Source: Kitasatospora sp. MAP5-34 (lineage in GTDB: Bacteria; Actinomycetota; Actinomycetes; Streptomycetales; Streptomycetaceae). Taken from it: a DNA stretch of 64,000 nt. Of this stretch, positions 23,236-32,048 are shown piece after piece. Positions within the stretch are counted from its first letter, which is position 1; each line of letters opens with the position of its first letter. A program made the translations under genes and the position numbers. The stretch lies in the NCBI RefSeq assembly GCF_029894335.1, contig NZ_JARXZC010000024.1, forward strand, positions 48,508 to 112,507. Reading direction: 5' to 3'. Under the pieces are notes generated by a model. The model did not search any database, had not been told where the DNA came from, and saw only the letters and a program-made list of their open reading frames with translations.

Positions 23236-25011
23236 TCACCGCACGCGGAAGACCGGCCCGCGCGGGGTGAACGGCAGTGCGGCGCCCGGCGGGACGAGGT
23301 AGGCGTGCTCGCGCCGTACCCGTAGGACGTCGCACTCGCCATCGGTGATCAGCAGGATCGGGGCGCCCGGCGGGAAGTCCTCGGCGCGCTCCAGCAGGTC
23401 GATCCCGGGCTGCAGGACCGTCCCGCCGCGCCCCCGCACCTGGACCCGCCCGGCGATCTCGTCCGTCGGGAGGAAGCCCGCGTCGTGCGGGGCGGCGTCG
23501 CAGAACACCACCCGGGCCGCCGTGACGTCCCGCGCGGCGGCGTACGAGGCGATCGCGCCGAGCGACTTGCCGAGCAGCGTCCGGCTCATCGAGCCGGAGG
23601 TGTCCAGGACGACGCCGAAGGTGCAGCGGGCCACCTCCTCGGGCGGGAAGTACCGCCCGGCGCGCGGGATCTCGGGTGTCGCGGCCTGCCGACGGGACGC
23701 GCGGGAGTAGCTCCGTACGGGCTGCGGGGACGGGACGAACTCGTCGAACCAGCGGGCCAGTTGGGCATCCCAGGGCAGTGGCGGGTGGGCGAGCGCGCGG
23801 ATCTCCTCGACCAACCCGGCCGGGATCAGGCCGCGTTCGCGCTGGTGCAGCTCGAAGCCCTGCTGGAGGCCGCGCCGGTAGAAGTCGTCCAGGTCGACGT
23901 AGTCGCGCCGGCGGCCGAGCGGCTCGCCGAGCACGTCCGGCCTGCCCTTGCCAGCCAGGGTGGCGAGGCGGCGGATGCGGCGCTCGTCGCGGACGATCCG
24001 GTCGTAGACCTCCTCGGCGGAGAGGCCCTTGAGGGCGGGGTCGTGCAGCAGCCCGTCGGGCATCTCGCCGACGCCCATCTCCAGCAGCCAGCCGTTGATC
24101 ACGTAGTCGGCGGCGACGTTGAACAGGTACGGGTCGCGCGCGCCGCAGCGGTCGCCGTGGCGCAGGGCGGCGTGCAGCATCTCGTGGGCCAGGATGAACC
24201 GCCACTCCTCGTCGCTGTAGTGGCGCAGCGGGTTGAGGTAGATCTCGCCCGCGTCGGCGTTCACGGCGGCGACGGCGATGCCCTGGGCGCGGGCGAGTTC
24301 GGCGTCGGCGACCAGGGTGATCCCGGCCGCGAGGCCGCCGAGCAGCGGGTAGGAGGAGATGAACCAGTTGAGTGCGCGGGTCCACGGGCGCTCGGGGGTG
24401 CGCTGGCCGGTGAGCTCGTCGCGGCGGCCGCCGGCTACGTCCATGGCGGCGGACATGGTGCGGGTGAGCGCGGCGGCGAAGGCCACCGTCCAGTCCTCGG
24501 GGGCGCGGTAGGGCGCGCTCCAGGGGATCAGCTGCTGGTCGGGCTCGGGCCCGGCGAGGCTCGGGACGTGCGGCAGGCCGTCACGGCGCCAGCGGGCGGC
24601 GAGCTCCTCCTCGTCCCCGGCCGGGTACGAGGCGGGCAGCTCGAAGGGGGCCCGGCCGATCGGGAAGGTGGCCAGGAAGCGGTTGACCACTGTGCAGCGC
24701 GCGGCCAGCTCGTACGCGTCCGGGGCCGGGCGCGAGCCCCGGACGGCGGGCAGGTGGCCGAAGCCCAGGTGCAGCAGGCAGTGCGCCAACGCCCAGGCCC
24801 ACTCGGCCGGTTCGGCCCGCCGCTTGGGGTTGACGTGCAGGGTGCCGTTGGAGTCGACCGCGACCAGGCCGTCCACCGGGTAGCGCGTACAGGTCGGGCT
24901 GCGGCAGACGGTGCCGTTGACGGAGGTGAACGCGGCGTTGCGGCGCAGCAGTTGGAGCCCCTCGGTGAACGCCTCCGCCGCATGGTCCTTGGCCGGCTGC
25001 TGCTTCCTCAC
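23236..25011 (-). CDS. VWA-like metallopeptidase-domain protein (DUF2201 type)
   Basis: 591 residues, cytoplasmic, no signal peptide. A putative metallopeptidase region carries H276-E277-M-L-H280 (ILAHEMLHAALRHGDRC). The C-terminal VWA domain has a MIDAS-type D470-T-S-G-S motif (GVVLDTSGSMSR) and ends in LLITDGECDVL. The N-terminal part repeats a related helical pattern (WALAHCLLHLGFGH), perhaps a degenerate copy of the HExxH helix. GTG 25011 overlaps the stop of the upstream MoxR gene (GTGA), so the two are translationally coupled. Such pairs are thought to act as ATPase plus co-chaperone or peptidase. The target is unknown. Confidence 0.85.
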   Translation of the reverse strand: MRKQQPAKDHAAEAFTEGLQLLRRNAAFTSVNGTVCRSPTCTRYPVDGLVAVDSNGTLHVNPKRRAEPAEWAWALAHCLLHLGFGHLPAVRGSRPAPDAYELAARCTVVNRFLATFPIGRAPFELPASYPAGDEEELAARWRRDGLPHVPSLAGPEPDQQLIPWSAPYRAPEDWTVAFAAALTRTMSAAMDVAGGRRDELTGQRTPERPWTRALNWFISSYPLLGGLAAGITLVADAELARAQGIAVAAVNADAGEIYLNPLRHYSDEEWRFILAHEMLHAALRHGDRCGARDPYLFNVAADYVINGWLLEMGVGEMPDGLLHDPALKGLSAEEVYDRIVRDERRIRRLATLAGKGRPDVLGEPLGRRRDYVDLDDFYRRGLQQGFELHQRERGLIPAGLVEEIRALAHPPLPWDAQLARWFDEFVPSPQPVRSYSRASRRQAATPEIPRAGRYFPPEEVARCTFGVVLDTSGSMSRTLLGKSLGAIASYAAARDVTAARVVFCDAAPHDAGFLPTDEIAGRVQVRGRGGTVLQPGIDLLERAEDFPPGAPILLITDGECDVLRVRREHAYLVPPGAALPFTPRGPVFRVR

Positions 25012-26072
25012 CGGCGGGCCTCGACCAGGCGGGGCATGTCGCGGGCGGCCTCGATCAGGAACCAGGACGGCAGCACCGGGTTGCCGTCCGAGCCGTCGGC
25101 GATGACGGTCTGGGCGACCTCGACCGAGATCTCGGCCAGCTGCACCAGCAGCGACTTGGCCCGGAAGGCCGTCTGGCGCAGCGAGTTGGAGGCCTGCTCC
25201 TTCTGCGCGGGCAGTTCCTTCACCAGCCGCCCCCGGAAGGCGTCGGCCAGGTAGTAGAGCAGGTCGCGGTCCTCCAGCCGGTGCGGCCAGCGGGCGTCGC
25301 CCTTGATGATCGCGTCCAGCCCGTACGAGTTGCGGACGATCTTCGCGTACCCGCAGAAGCTCACCGCGTGCTGCGGGGTGAGCAGCCCGTACGTGAGTAC
25401 CTTGAGCGTCGGCTCGTCCAGGGCCGGCCCGAACGAGCGCAGCGTGTCGGAGAGCATGTGCCAGGCGCGCGGGGTGGAGAACGGCTCCTCGGACTTCGGC
25501 GGCGCGGACCACAGGTGGTCGGGCCGGTCGGTGAGGTAGTCGACCACCCACGGGTGGATGCCGTTGCCCGCCGCCCAGCTCAGCCAGTCGGTGGCGCTGG
25601 CCCGCAGATGGACGTGGACCAGCCGGTTGACCAGGGCGGATGCCATCGGACGGGCCAGCGCGCCGTCGGTGGCCCGGTTGCCCGCGCCGATCACGATCGA
25701 GCCGGGCGGCAGCTCGTACGAGCCGATCCGGCGGTCCAGGATCAGCGAGTAGAACGCCTTCTGCACGTCCGGCGTCGCGGCGTTGAGCTCGTCCAGGAAC
25801 AGGCAGTACGGCTCGTCCCGCGCGATCGACTCCGGTGGGCAGAACCGGGACCGCCCGTCCGGGGTGATCTGCGGGACCCCGATCAGGTCCTCGGGCGCGA
25901 GCTGCGTCCCGATCAGGCTCACGCACTCCAGCCCGAGCGAGTCGGCGAACTCCCGTACCAGCGAGGACTTCCCGATCCCGGGCGCGCCCCACAGGAACAC
26001 CGGCCTGACGGTGGCCAGGCCCAGCAGCAGCTCGGGGACCTGGGACGGCGAGACGGTGACTGCACCCTGCAC
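25008..26072 (-). CDS. MoxR-type AAA+ ATPase
   Basis: 354 residues. Walker A is at 29-36 (GAPGIGKS), Walker B at 90-95 (CLFLDE), followed by NAATPDVQKAFYSLILD and sensor region GAGNRATD. These are AAA_5/MoxR features. GTG 26072 is chosen because AAGGAG lies just upstream; the frame extends 24 codons further but without a ribosome site. It overlaps the VWA-metallopeptidase gene by 4 bp, and MoxR-VWA pairing is widespread. The ATPase probably remodels or activates a client recognised by the VWA partner. No neighbouring client (for example a methanol dehydrogenase or CoxL-type enzyme) is present, so the substrate is open. Confidence 0.88.
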   Translation of the reverse strand: MQGAVTVSPSQVPELLLGLATVRPVFLWGAPGIGKSSLVREFADSLGLECVSLIGTQLAPEDLIGVPQITPDGRSRFCPPESIARDEPYCLFLDELNAATPDVQKAFYSLILDRRIGSYELPPGSIVIGAGNRATDGALARPMASALVNRLVHVHLRASATDWLSWAAGNGIHPWVVDYLTDRPDHLWSAPPKSEEPFSTPRAWHMLSDTLRSFGPALDEPTLKVLTYGLLTPQHAVSFCGYAKIVRNSYGLDAIIKGDARWPHRLEDRDLLYYLADAFRGRLVKELPAQKEQASNSLRQTAFRAKSLLVQLAEISVEVAQTVIADGSDGNPVLPSWFLIEAARDMPRLVEARR

Positions 26073-26146
26073 GGGACTCCTTCGAGTTTCGGATTCCCGG
26101 CCAGTCTGCGGCGTGGCCCTTACAGGCGCATCCCGTTTTCGCACTG

Positions 26147-26241
26147 GGCAACCACAGCAGGGGCGCGGGGAACTGCGTGCGCACCGTGCAGGGACGTTGT
26201 GCCCTGGTCGCGCAGTTCCCCGCGCCCCTGTCGTGGTTGCC
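26147..26241 (-). repeat. Long inverted repeat / terminator of an interspersed family
   Basis: GGCAACCAC..AGGGGCGCGGGGAACTGCG pairs with CGCAGTTCCCCGCGCCCCT..GTGGTTGCC around a 34-nt centre. It lies immediately after the helicase-associated gene (leftward) and before the MoxR gene, so it probably ends the former. The GGGGCGCGGGGAACTGCG core is a recurrent intergenic word in streptomycetes and has a related copy at 19815. Confidence 0.65.
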
Positions 26242-26247
26242 GTCAGG

Positions 26248-28641
26248 TCATTGCCGCAGCACGGCTGCCGCCAGCGCCGCCGGCGTGCCCGGTCCCCGGC
26301 CGTAGTGGCGGCGGGCGTCGGCGAGTTCGGGCATGTCGGTGGCGGCGCGCTCGTCCGCCGCGCGTTCGACCACGGTGGTGCCGGTCTCCGCCTCCAGGAC
26401 GGGTGCGTAGCCGGCCAGCCGGAGGGCGGCGAGGGTGTCGGCGGGGGAGGCGGTGCTGATCAGGACGGTGGGGGCGATCCGGCGCAGGCCGATCTTGGCG
26501 AGGGAGCGGGTCTTGGAGAGTTCGTGCACCAGGGCCTCGTCGTCGGACCGCAGGCAGCAGGTGGACCGCACCACCCGGATCCGCCCGTGCGTCCTGGCGG
26601 TGTCCTTGAGTAGGTACTCCAGCGTCTGCGGCAGCGGCAACCCGCCCTCGGACACCTCGGCCAGCCGCTCCAGCAGCTCGCCCGCGTCCGCGCCCCCGTC
26701 CAGCGCGCGGCGTACGGAGGCCGCGCCGATCCGCCAGACCACGGCGTGTCCGTCGGACTCGCGGTCCGCCACCGAGCTGAGCAGCTCGGTGAGTTCGGGG
26801 GTGGCGGAGCCGGGGACGACGACGGTGAGGTCGGCCTGGAAGCGGGCGGTGGTCAGCGGCGCCGGTACCAGCTCGGCGAGCGCCGTCCGCAGCCCGGCGA
26901 CGGCGTTCGCGAGCGCCGGGTACTCCGCCAGGTCGGGCCCGGTGCCCGGCACGGCGGGGAACCAGCGGTCCGCGCCCGCGCGCAGCAGCACGAGCACCGC
27001 GTGCCCGACCGGGGTGAGCGAACCGTGCGCGACCACGCCCAGCAGCTCGGCCTCGGTGAGCGTGGCTGTTGTCAACTCTGCTGTATCGTCCGCGAGTTGC
27101 AGGCCCATCGGACTGTGCCAGGCGGCGGCTTCGATCAGCTCGTCGACCGTGTCGTCGGTCAGCGACGCGGCCGCGCCCAGCCCGTACCCGGCGGGCAGCC
27201 GGGAGAGCACCTCCAGCAGCGCCTGCCGCAGCGGCACCGCGTCCGGGTTCTCCGGGGTGACCAGGGCGACCGGCGTCCCCTCCTCCTCCGGCCAGTGGCT
27301 GAACACCTCCGGGGTGACCGCCCAGGTCGCGATCAGCGGCACCAGCCGGTCGGCGGGCGGGGCGGCCAGCCAGCTGTCGTACCGGGGGGTCGGCAGCATC
27401 CGGGCGGGCGGCACGGGGGCGGGCTTCCGGCTGCGGGTGGGCGGCGGGGTGTCCCGGTGCGGGGCGAGCAGGCCCGCGTTGGTGGTGAGGTCGAGCCAGA
27501 GCCGGGTCTGCTGCTCGCTCGCACCGATCGACTTCGCCAGCCGACGGGTGTCGCGGACGGCGATACCGCCCGCCTTGCGGAGGGTGAGCGGATCGGCGGC
27601 GGTGGCGCGGAGCAGCAGTTCGACCCGGGAGGCGGCCGAACTGGCGGCGGCCTGGGCCTCACCGGCGGCCCGGTCCGGCAGCGGGCGGGCGGCCTCGACG
27701 GCGGGCGGCTCCGGATCGAACGGGAGCGCCTCGGCGGCGTCGCGCAGCGCGGCCCCGGCCTCGTACGGCAGCTCGACGAGATCGACCCCGATCGGGATCA
27801 CCAGGCCGCGCGCCGCCAGCCAGTCCGTGCCCGGATCGCCCGAACCCCCTTGCCGGAAGTGGAACTTGCTGTTGGCACCGTAGTAGCTGCCGGTGTCCGG
27901 TACGAAGCAGTGGGTGCGCAGCAGCGGCGGCCCGGGGACGAGCGCGTCCAGCAGCTCGACCGCGTCCGGCGGAGCGTCGGCGACCAGGCGGCGCACGGCC
28001 GGACCGTCCTGGAGGAAGGCGACGATCGACTGCTGCGCCTCCTCCCTGGTCCGGGCGGGCGGAAAGCCCAGGGTGTCCGCGATCCGGCGGATCTCGGCGG
28101 CCTTGTAGGCGTCGGAGAGCAGCAGCGCGACCGGGCGGCCGAGCCCCTGCAGCTCGGCGGTCTGCTGGTGCAGCACGGCCGGTACGGCCAACTGCCCACC
28201 GTGCGGCGGCAGGACCAACGCCCGCTCGGCCAGCCGCTCCAGTACCGGCTGCGCCCGCTCGCCGAGCTCGGCGAGCAACTCGGCCCGGGGCACCGCGCGT
28301 TCCGCCGGCTCCGGCGGCCGGACGGTGAACAGGCCGGGCTGGGACGCCAGATTGGTCCCGGCGAACCCCGCCGGCCCCGGCCGGGCCGCCGACACCCGGG
28401 CCGGCCCGTGCAGCCGGTCGGCCAGCACGGCCACCGCCGCGAGCACCTGCAACTCCGCCTGGTCCAGCGAACGCATCCCGAGCAGCACCGAGTTGGCGCT
28501 CAACAGGTGCTCGGCGAGCCGGGCGGCACTGTCGAGCCCGGGCCCGGCGGAGTAGGGGAGCAGCCGCTGCTCCAGCAGTTCGGTCAGCTGCTCGGGAGTA
28601 CGAGTGGTCAGCCAGGTCTTCAGGGCATTGGCGCTGGTCAC
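26248..28641 (-). CDS. Helicase-associated (XPB/Ssl2 N-terminal-like) domain protein
   Basis: 797 residues with no Walker motifs, so it is not itself a helicase. The N-terminus is helical, with TPEQLTELLEQRLLPYS and an Ala/Leu-rich series of winged-helix-like segments. The C-terminal region (about 600-760), with ADLTVVVPGSATPELTELL, YLLKDTARTHGRIRVV and RRIAPTVLISTASPAD, resembles the XPB/Ssl2 N-terminal damage-recognition domain (Helicase_C_3 type) found in large actinobacterial proteins. In other actinobacteria such proteins often sit beside an XPB-like helicase; none is in this window. A GTG start at 28641 lacks a clear ribosome site and may be leaderless. Likely role in DNA transactions, unproven. 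Confidence 0.7.
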   Translation of the reverse strand: MTSANALKTWLTTRTPEQLTELLEQRLLPYSAGPGLDSAARLAEHLLSANSVLLGMRSLDQAELQVLAAVAVLADRLHGPARVSAARPGPAGFAGTNLASQPGLFTVRPPEPAERAVPRAELLAELGERAQPVLERLAERALVLPPHGGQLAVPAVLHQQTAELQGLGRPVALLLSDAYKAAEIRRIADTLGFPPARTREEAQQSIVAFLQDGPAVRRLVADAPPDAVELLDALVPGPPLLRTHCFVPDTGSYYGANSKFHFRQGGSGDPGTDWLAARGLVIPIGVDLVELPYEAGAALRDAAEALPFDPEPPAVEAARPLPDRAAGEAQAAASSAASRVELLLRATAADPLTLRKAGGIAVRDTRRLAKSIGASEQQTRLWLDLTTNAGLLAPHRDTPPPTRSRKPAPVPPARMLPTPRYDSWLAAPPADRLVPLIATWAVTPEVFSHWPEEEGTPVALVTPENPDAVPLRQALLEVLSRLPAGYGLGAAASLTDDTVDELIEAAAWHSPMGLQLADDTAELTTATLTEAELLGVVAHGSLTPVGHAVLVLLRAGADRWFPAVPGTGPDLAEYPALANAVAGLRTALAELVPAPLTTARFQADLTVVVPGSATPELTELLSSVADRESDGHAVVWRIGAASVRRALDGGADAGELLERLAEVSEGGLPLPQTLEYLLKDTARTHGRIRVVRSTCCLRSDDEALVHELSKTRSLAKIGLRRIAPTVLISTASPADTLAALRLAGYAPVLEAETGTTVVERAADERAATDMPELADARRHYGRGPGTPAALAAAVLRQ

Positions 28642-28815
28642 TCACCCACAGTAACGGAGAACACCCGGCCAGGGGGCGGCACCCGGGAAACCGTTCGCGC
28701 TTCCCGGCAGGACGATTTGATCCGCGAGCCGATCTCGACGGCTCTGCCGGCCCTGATCGGGTGGATCATCGCGGGGGCGTGAGCTGCGTACGATGGCGCT
28801 CCCGACGAGCTGGGA

Positions 28816-30033
28816 GTGATCATCGTGGGCAGTGTGTTCGACCCCTGGTCGGCGGCGTTCGTCGCGCATCCGTACGAGGCGTACGCGGCGCTGCGTGAAC
28901 ACGCGCCCGTCAGCCGGTACGAGCCGACCGGGCAGTGGCTGGTCTCGCGGTACGAGGACGTCAGCGCGCTGCTGCGGGACCGCCGGCTCGGCCGGACCTA
29001 CACCCACCGCTACACCCACGAGGAGTTCGGGCGGCCCGAGCCCGACCCCGCGTACGAGCCGTTCCACACCCTCAACGACCACGGGCTGCTCGACCTGGAG
29101 GCGCCCGACCACACCCGGATCCGCCGCCTGGTGTCGAAGGCGTTCACCCCGCGCATGGTCGAGTCGCTCCGCCCGACCGTCACCCGGCTCGCCGGTGAGC
29201 TGGTCGACGGGCTGCTCGCGGACGGTGGCGGCGATCTGATCGCCGCCGTCGCCGAGCCGCTGCCGGTCGCGGTGATTGCCGAGATGCTGGGCGTCCCGGA
29301 GGCGGACCGGGGGCTGCTCCGGCCCTGGTCGGCGGAGATCACCGGGATGTTCGAGCTCAACCCCTCCGCCGAGACCGCCCGCCGGGCGGTGACGGCGAGC
29401 GTCGAGTTCTCCGACTACCTGCGCGGCCTGATCCGCGAACGGCGGACGAACCCCGGCGACGACCTGATCAGCGCGCTGGTGGCGGCGGCCGAGGGATCGG
29501 ACGCGCTGACCGAGCAGGAGATGGTCTCCACCTGCGTACTGCTGCTCAACGCCGGCCACGAGGCGACGGTCAACACCACCGGCAACGGCTGGTGGGCCCT
29601 CTTCCGCAACCCCGGCCAACTCGCCCTGCTGCGCGGCTCGGTGGACGAACTGCTGCCGACCGCCGTCGAGGAACTGATGCGGTACGACACCCCGCTGCAG
29701 ATGTTCGAACGCTGGGTCCTGGACGACATCGAGGTGGCCGGGGTGACCATCCCGCGCGGCTCCGAGGTCGCGCTGCTCTTCGGCTCCGCCAACCGCGACC
29801 CGGCCCGCTTCACCACCCCTGACCAGCTCGATCTCGCCCGCACCGACAACCCGCACATCACCTTCGGCGCCGGAATCCATTTCTGTCTCGGCGCTCCACT
29901 CGCCAGAATGGAGCTGACCGAGTCGTACGGAGCACTGCTGCGCCGGGCCCCCGGCCTGCGGCCGGCCCGCGAGCCGAACTGGCGCCCGGGGTACGTGATC
30001 CGAGGGCTGGAACAACTGATCGTCGAACTGTAG
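28816..30033 (+). CDS. Cytochrome P450
   Basis: 405 residues, soluble bacterial class I P450. The I-helix motif A246-G-H-E-A-T251 has His where many have the acidic neighbour region. The K-helix ExxR is E286-R289 (EELMR). The heme loop FGAGIHFCLGAPLARMEL has the thiolate ligand at C357. The N-terminus has the WSAAFVAHPYEAYAALREH region of soluble actinomycete P450s, and the meander is normal. It needs ferredoxin and reductase partners; none lies adjacent. The stop is 10 bp from the next gene, an ADP-ribosylglycohydrolase, so the two are probably cotranscribed. Substrate unknown. Start GTG 28816 is supported by GGGAG at -6. Confidence 0.92.
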   Translation: MIIVGSVFDPWSAAFVAHPYEAYAALREHAPVSRYEPTGQWLVSRYEDVSALLRDRRLGRTYTHRYTHEEFGRPEPDPAYEPFHTLNDHGLLDLEAPDHTRIRRLVSKAFTPRMVESLRPTVTRLAGELVDGLLADGGGDLIAAVAEPLPVAVIAEMLGVPEADRGLLRPWSAEITGMFELNPSAETARRAVTASVEFSDYLRGLIRERRTNPGDDLISALVAAAEGSDALTEQEMVSTCVLLLNAGHEATVNTTGNGWWALFRNPGQLALLRGSVDELLPTAVEELMRYDTPLQMFERWVLDDIEVAGVTIPRGSEVALLFGSANRDPARFTTPDQLDLARTDNPHITFGAGIHFCLGAPLARMELTESYGALLRRAPGLRPAREPNWRPGYVIRGLEQLIVEL

Positions 30034-30043
30034 GGGGGGGACC

Positions 30044-31051
30044 GTGCGCAAGTCCGCGACGGGCACGATGCTGGGCCTCGCGATCGGCGACGCCCTCGGC
30101 CACCGCACCGAGTTCGAGGAGATCGAGGACATCGCGTCCTACTGCCCCGACTGGCGCGAACTCCCACTGCCCGAACCCGTGCTGGTGACGGACGACACCC
30201 AGATGACGTTGGCCCTCGCGCGCGGCCTGCGCACCGCGCTGGAGCGCGGCCCGCTGACACCGTTGAGCCTGGAGCGGCCGGTGCGCGAGGAGTTCGTCGA
30301 CTGGTACCGCTCTCCCGACAACAACCGCGCCCCCGGCCAGACCTGCCTCAAGTCCTGCTGGCGGCTGAGCAAGCCCGAGCTGCGCTGGCAGCAGGCGAGC
30401 GACGTCGGCTCCAAGGGCTGCGGCGCCAACATGCGGGTCGCCCCGATCGGCCTGCTGTCCGATCTGACGAATCATCAACTCTCGGGCGCGGCGCAGCTGC
30501 AGTCCGCGCTCACCCACGGCCACCCCACCGCGCTGGCGGCGAGCGACCTCACCGCGCACACTGTCCGCCTGCTGGTTCGGGGCGCCGAGCCGCGCGAACT
30601 GCCCGCCCTGCTGCGGGCGTACGCCGACGACTCGCGCACCCGGTACGACGAGTTCTGGCTCGGCGACCTCGCCGCGCACGCGCAGGACAGCTCGGCGGCG
30701 GAGTTCATCGCGCGCGGCTGGGACGACTGCCTCTTCGTACTCGACCGGCTGGACGCCGCCCTCGCCAGGCCCGAGCCGGAGGCGGACCCGTGTCAGGTCA
30801 CCGGTGAGGGCTGGATCGCCGAGGAGGCGTTCGCCACCGGCCTGCTCTGCTTCCTGCTGTTCCCGGATGACCCGGTCGCGGCAGTCCGCCGGGCGGCGTA
30901 CTCCTCGGGCGACTCCGATTCGATCGCCTCCCTCACCGGCGCCTTCGCCGGCGCGCACCACGGCGCGGCGGCCTGGCCGCAGGACTGGGTACGACGGATC
31001 GAGCACCGCGACGAGCTGCTCACCTTCGGTGCGCTCTGGGACCGGACCTAG
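30044..31051 (+). CDS. ADP-ribosylglycohydrolase (DraG-like), first of two
   Basis: 335 residues. The DraG/ARH fold binds two Mg ions through T49-D50-D51-T52 (VTDDTQM) near the N-terminus and D290-S-D292-S (SSGDSDSIASLTGAFAGA) near the C-terminus. Both are intact, so it should remove ADP-ribose from a protein, nucleotide or other acceptor. SKGCGANMRVAP and THGHPTA are further family motifs. The GTG start is preceded by AGGGGGGG 10 bp after the P450 stop, and this tight spacing implies coexpression. No ADP-ribosyltransferase gene is seen in the window. A second, divergent copy of the family lies at 32604-33659. Confidence 0.9.
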   Translation: MRKSATGTMLGLAIGDALGHRTEFEEIEDIASYCPDWRELPLPEPVLVTDDTQMTLALARGLRTALERGPLTPLSLERPVREEFVDWYRSPDNNRAPGQTCLKSCWRLSKPELRWQQASDVGSKGCGANMRVAPIGLLSDLTNHQLSGAAQLQSALTHGHPTALAASDLTAHTVRLLVRGAEPRELPALLRAYADDSRTRYDEFWLGDLAAHAQDSSAAEFIARGWDDCLFVLDRLDAALARPEPEADPCQVTGEGWIAEEAFATGLLCFLLFPDDPVAAVRRAAYSSGDSDSIASLTGAFAGAHHGAAAWPQDWVRRIEHRDELLTFGALWDRT

Positions 31052-31115
31052 GCGTACCGGCCCGTGAGGTCGCGTACTGCGCCCGGCTGGAGTGGCAGGG
31101 ACGGCCGGACCGGGC

Positions 31116-31886
31116 TCAGGGCGTGGGGGCGGGTGCGGAGGTGGTGCCTTCGCGCAGGCTGCCCGTCCAACCGGTGTCGGGGTCCACGAAGGCGCAGATC
31201 ACTGTCCGGTGCGGCCGCAGCACCACATTGTTGCCCAGCGGCATGAGGTAGTCGATCCGCGCCGAGACCGGGACCGTCCGGTCCGGTGGCAGGTAGCCGG
31301 CCGCCGTCGCGGCACAGGCCTTGGCCGCTCCGTCCGCCCGGTCGGCCGTGCTGCCATAGACCGCGTCGCCCATGTCCGCCAAGGCGAACACCTCGCCGTG
31401 GTGGAGTTGCGAGCACGGGACCGTCGCCACCTCCCGGCCCAGGGACACCCCGGCCGGTTCGGGGCCGAAGCAGTCGCCGACCTTCAGGTCGTACCCGCTG
31501 ATGGTCCGGATGTGCTCGCCGTCGGAGGTTCCCTTCCAGAGCAGGGACGTTCCGAAGATCGCCCATATGGCGCACAGGACCAGGCCCGTCACCGCGGCCC
31601 AGCGGCCGTCCTGCCTGGTCCGCCGGATCCGTACCAGCGCCACGACGGCCAGCACGAGACCCACCGGCCAGAGGAATCCGACGACTCCGGGGACCAGCGA
31701 GGCGATCGCCAGACGGCTCCACCCGGGCCGCGCGTCCGGATCGCTCTCGACCTGGCCGAGGACGAAGGACTTGAACGCCGCCGACTGCTCGGGCCGTTCC
31801 GTGGGCGGGTCGGTCCGGTCCGAATCTGACGCCGGGGCCGGAGCCTGTGTGTCGGCGTCCGGTATGTTCGGTTCTTCAGCGGACAT
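31116..31886 (-). CDS. DUF4190 / septum-formation-domain membrane protein
   Basis: 256 residues. A hydrophilic acidic N-terminus (about 1-60) leads to two membrane spans separated by a basic turn (LAIASLVPGVVGFLWPVGLV, then RIRRTRQDGRW, then TGLVLCAIWAIFG). This is the DUF4190 pattern. The outside domain begins LKVGDCFGPEP and contains VPCSQLHHGEVFALADM, the septum-formation family motif with its paired Cys residues. ATG 31886 has GAGAGGG upstream; an earlier in-frame start lacks one. It is the last gene of the leftward run from the ABC transporter. The family name comes from one studied member; a role in division here is not shown. Confidence 0.75.
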   Translation of the reverse strand: MSAEEPNIPDADTQAPAPASDSDRTDPPTERPEQSAAFKSFVLGQVESDPDARPGWSRLAIASLVPGVVGFLWPVGLVLAVVALVRIRRTRQDGRWAAVTGLVLCAIWAIFGTSLLWKGTSDGEHIRTISGYDLKVGDCFGPEPAGVSLGREVATVPCSQLHHGEVFALADMGDAVYGSTADRADGAAKACAATAAGYLPPDRTVPVSARIDYLMPLGNNVVLRPHRTVICAFVDPDTGWTGSLREGTTSAPAPTP

Positions 31887-32048
31887 GAGCCCTCTCCACG
31901 GCCGTCGAAAGATCGACCATTGAGCAGGGCTCAGGGCCGGACCTGACGCTGTCCCGCCTGCAGGCCGTCGCACAGTCGATCACACCTCGACAGTGCGGTC
32001 GACCGGTTTCTGCTCGGTGCCGACCGATGGCCGGGGCAGGGTTTTCGG

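Noticed and set aside
25012..26184. Upstream extension of the VWA gene frame through the MoxR gene
   Set aside because: The MoxR frame has Walker motifs, while the extension is Arg/Ala/Gly-rich noise. A GTGA start overlap with the MoxR stop gives a natural VWA start.
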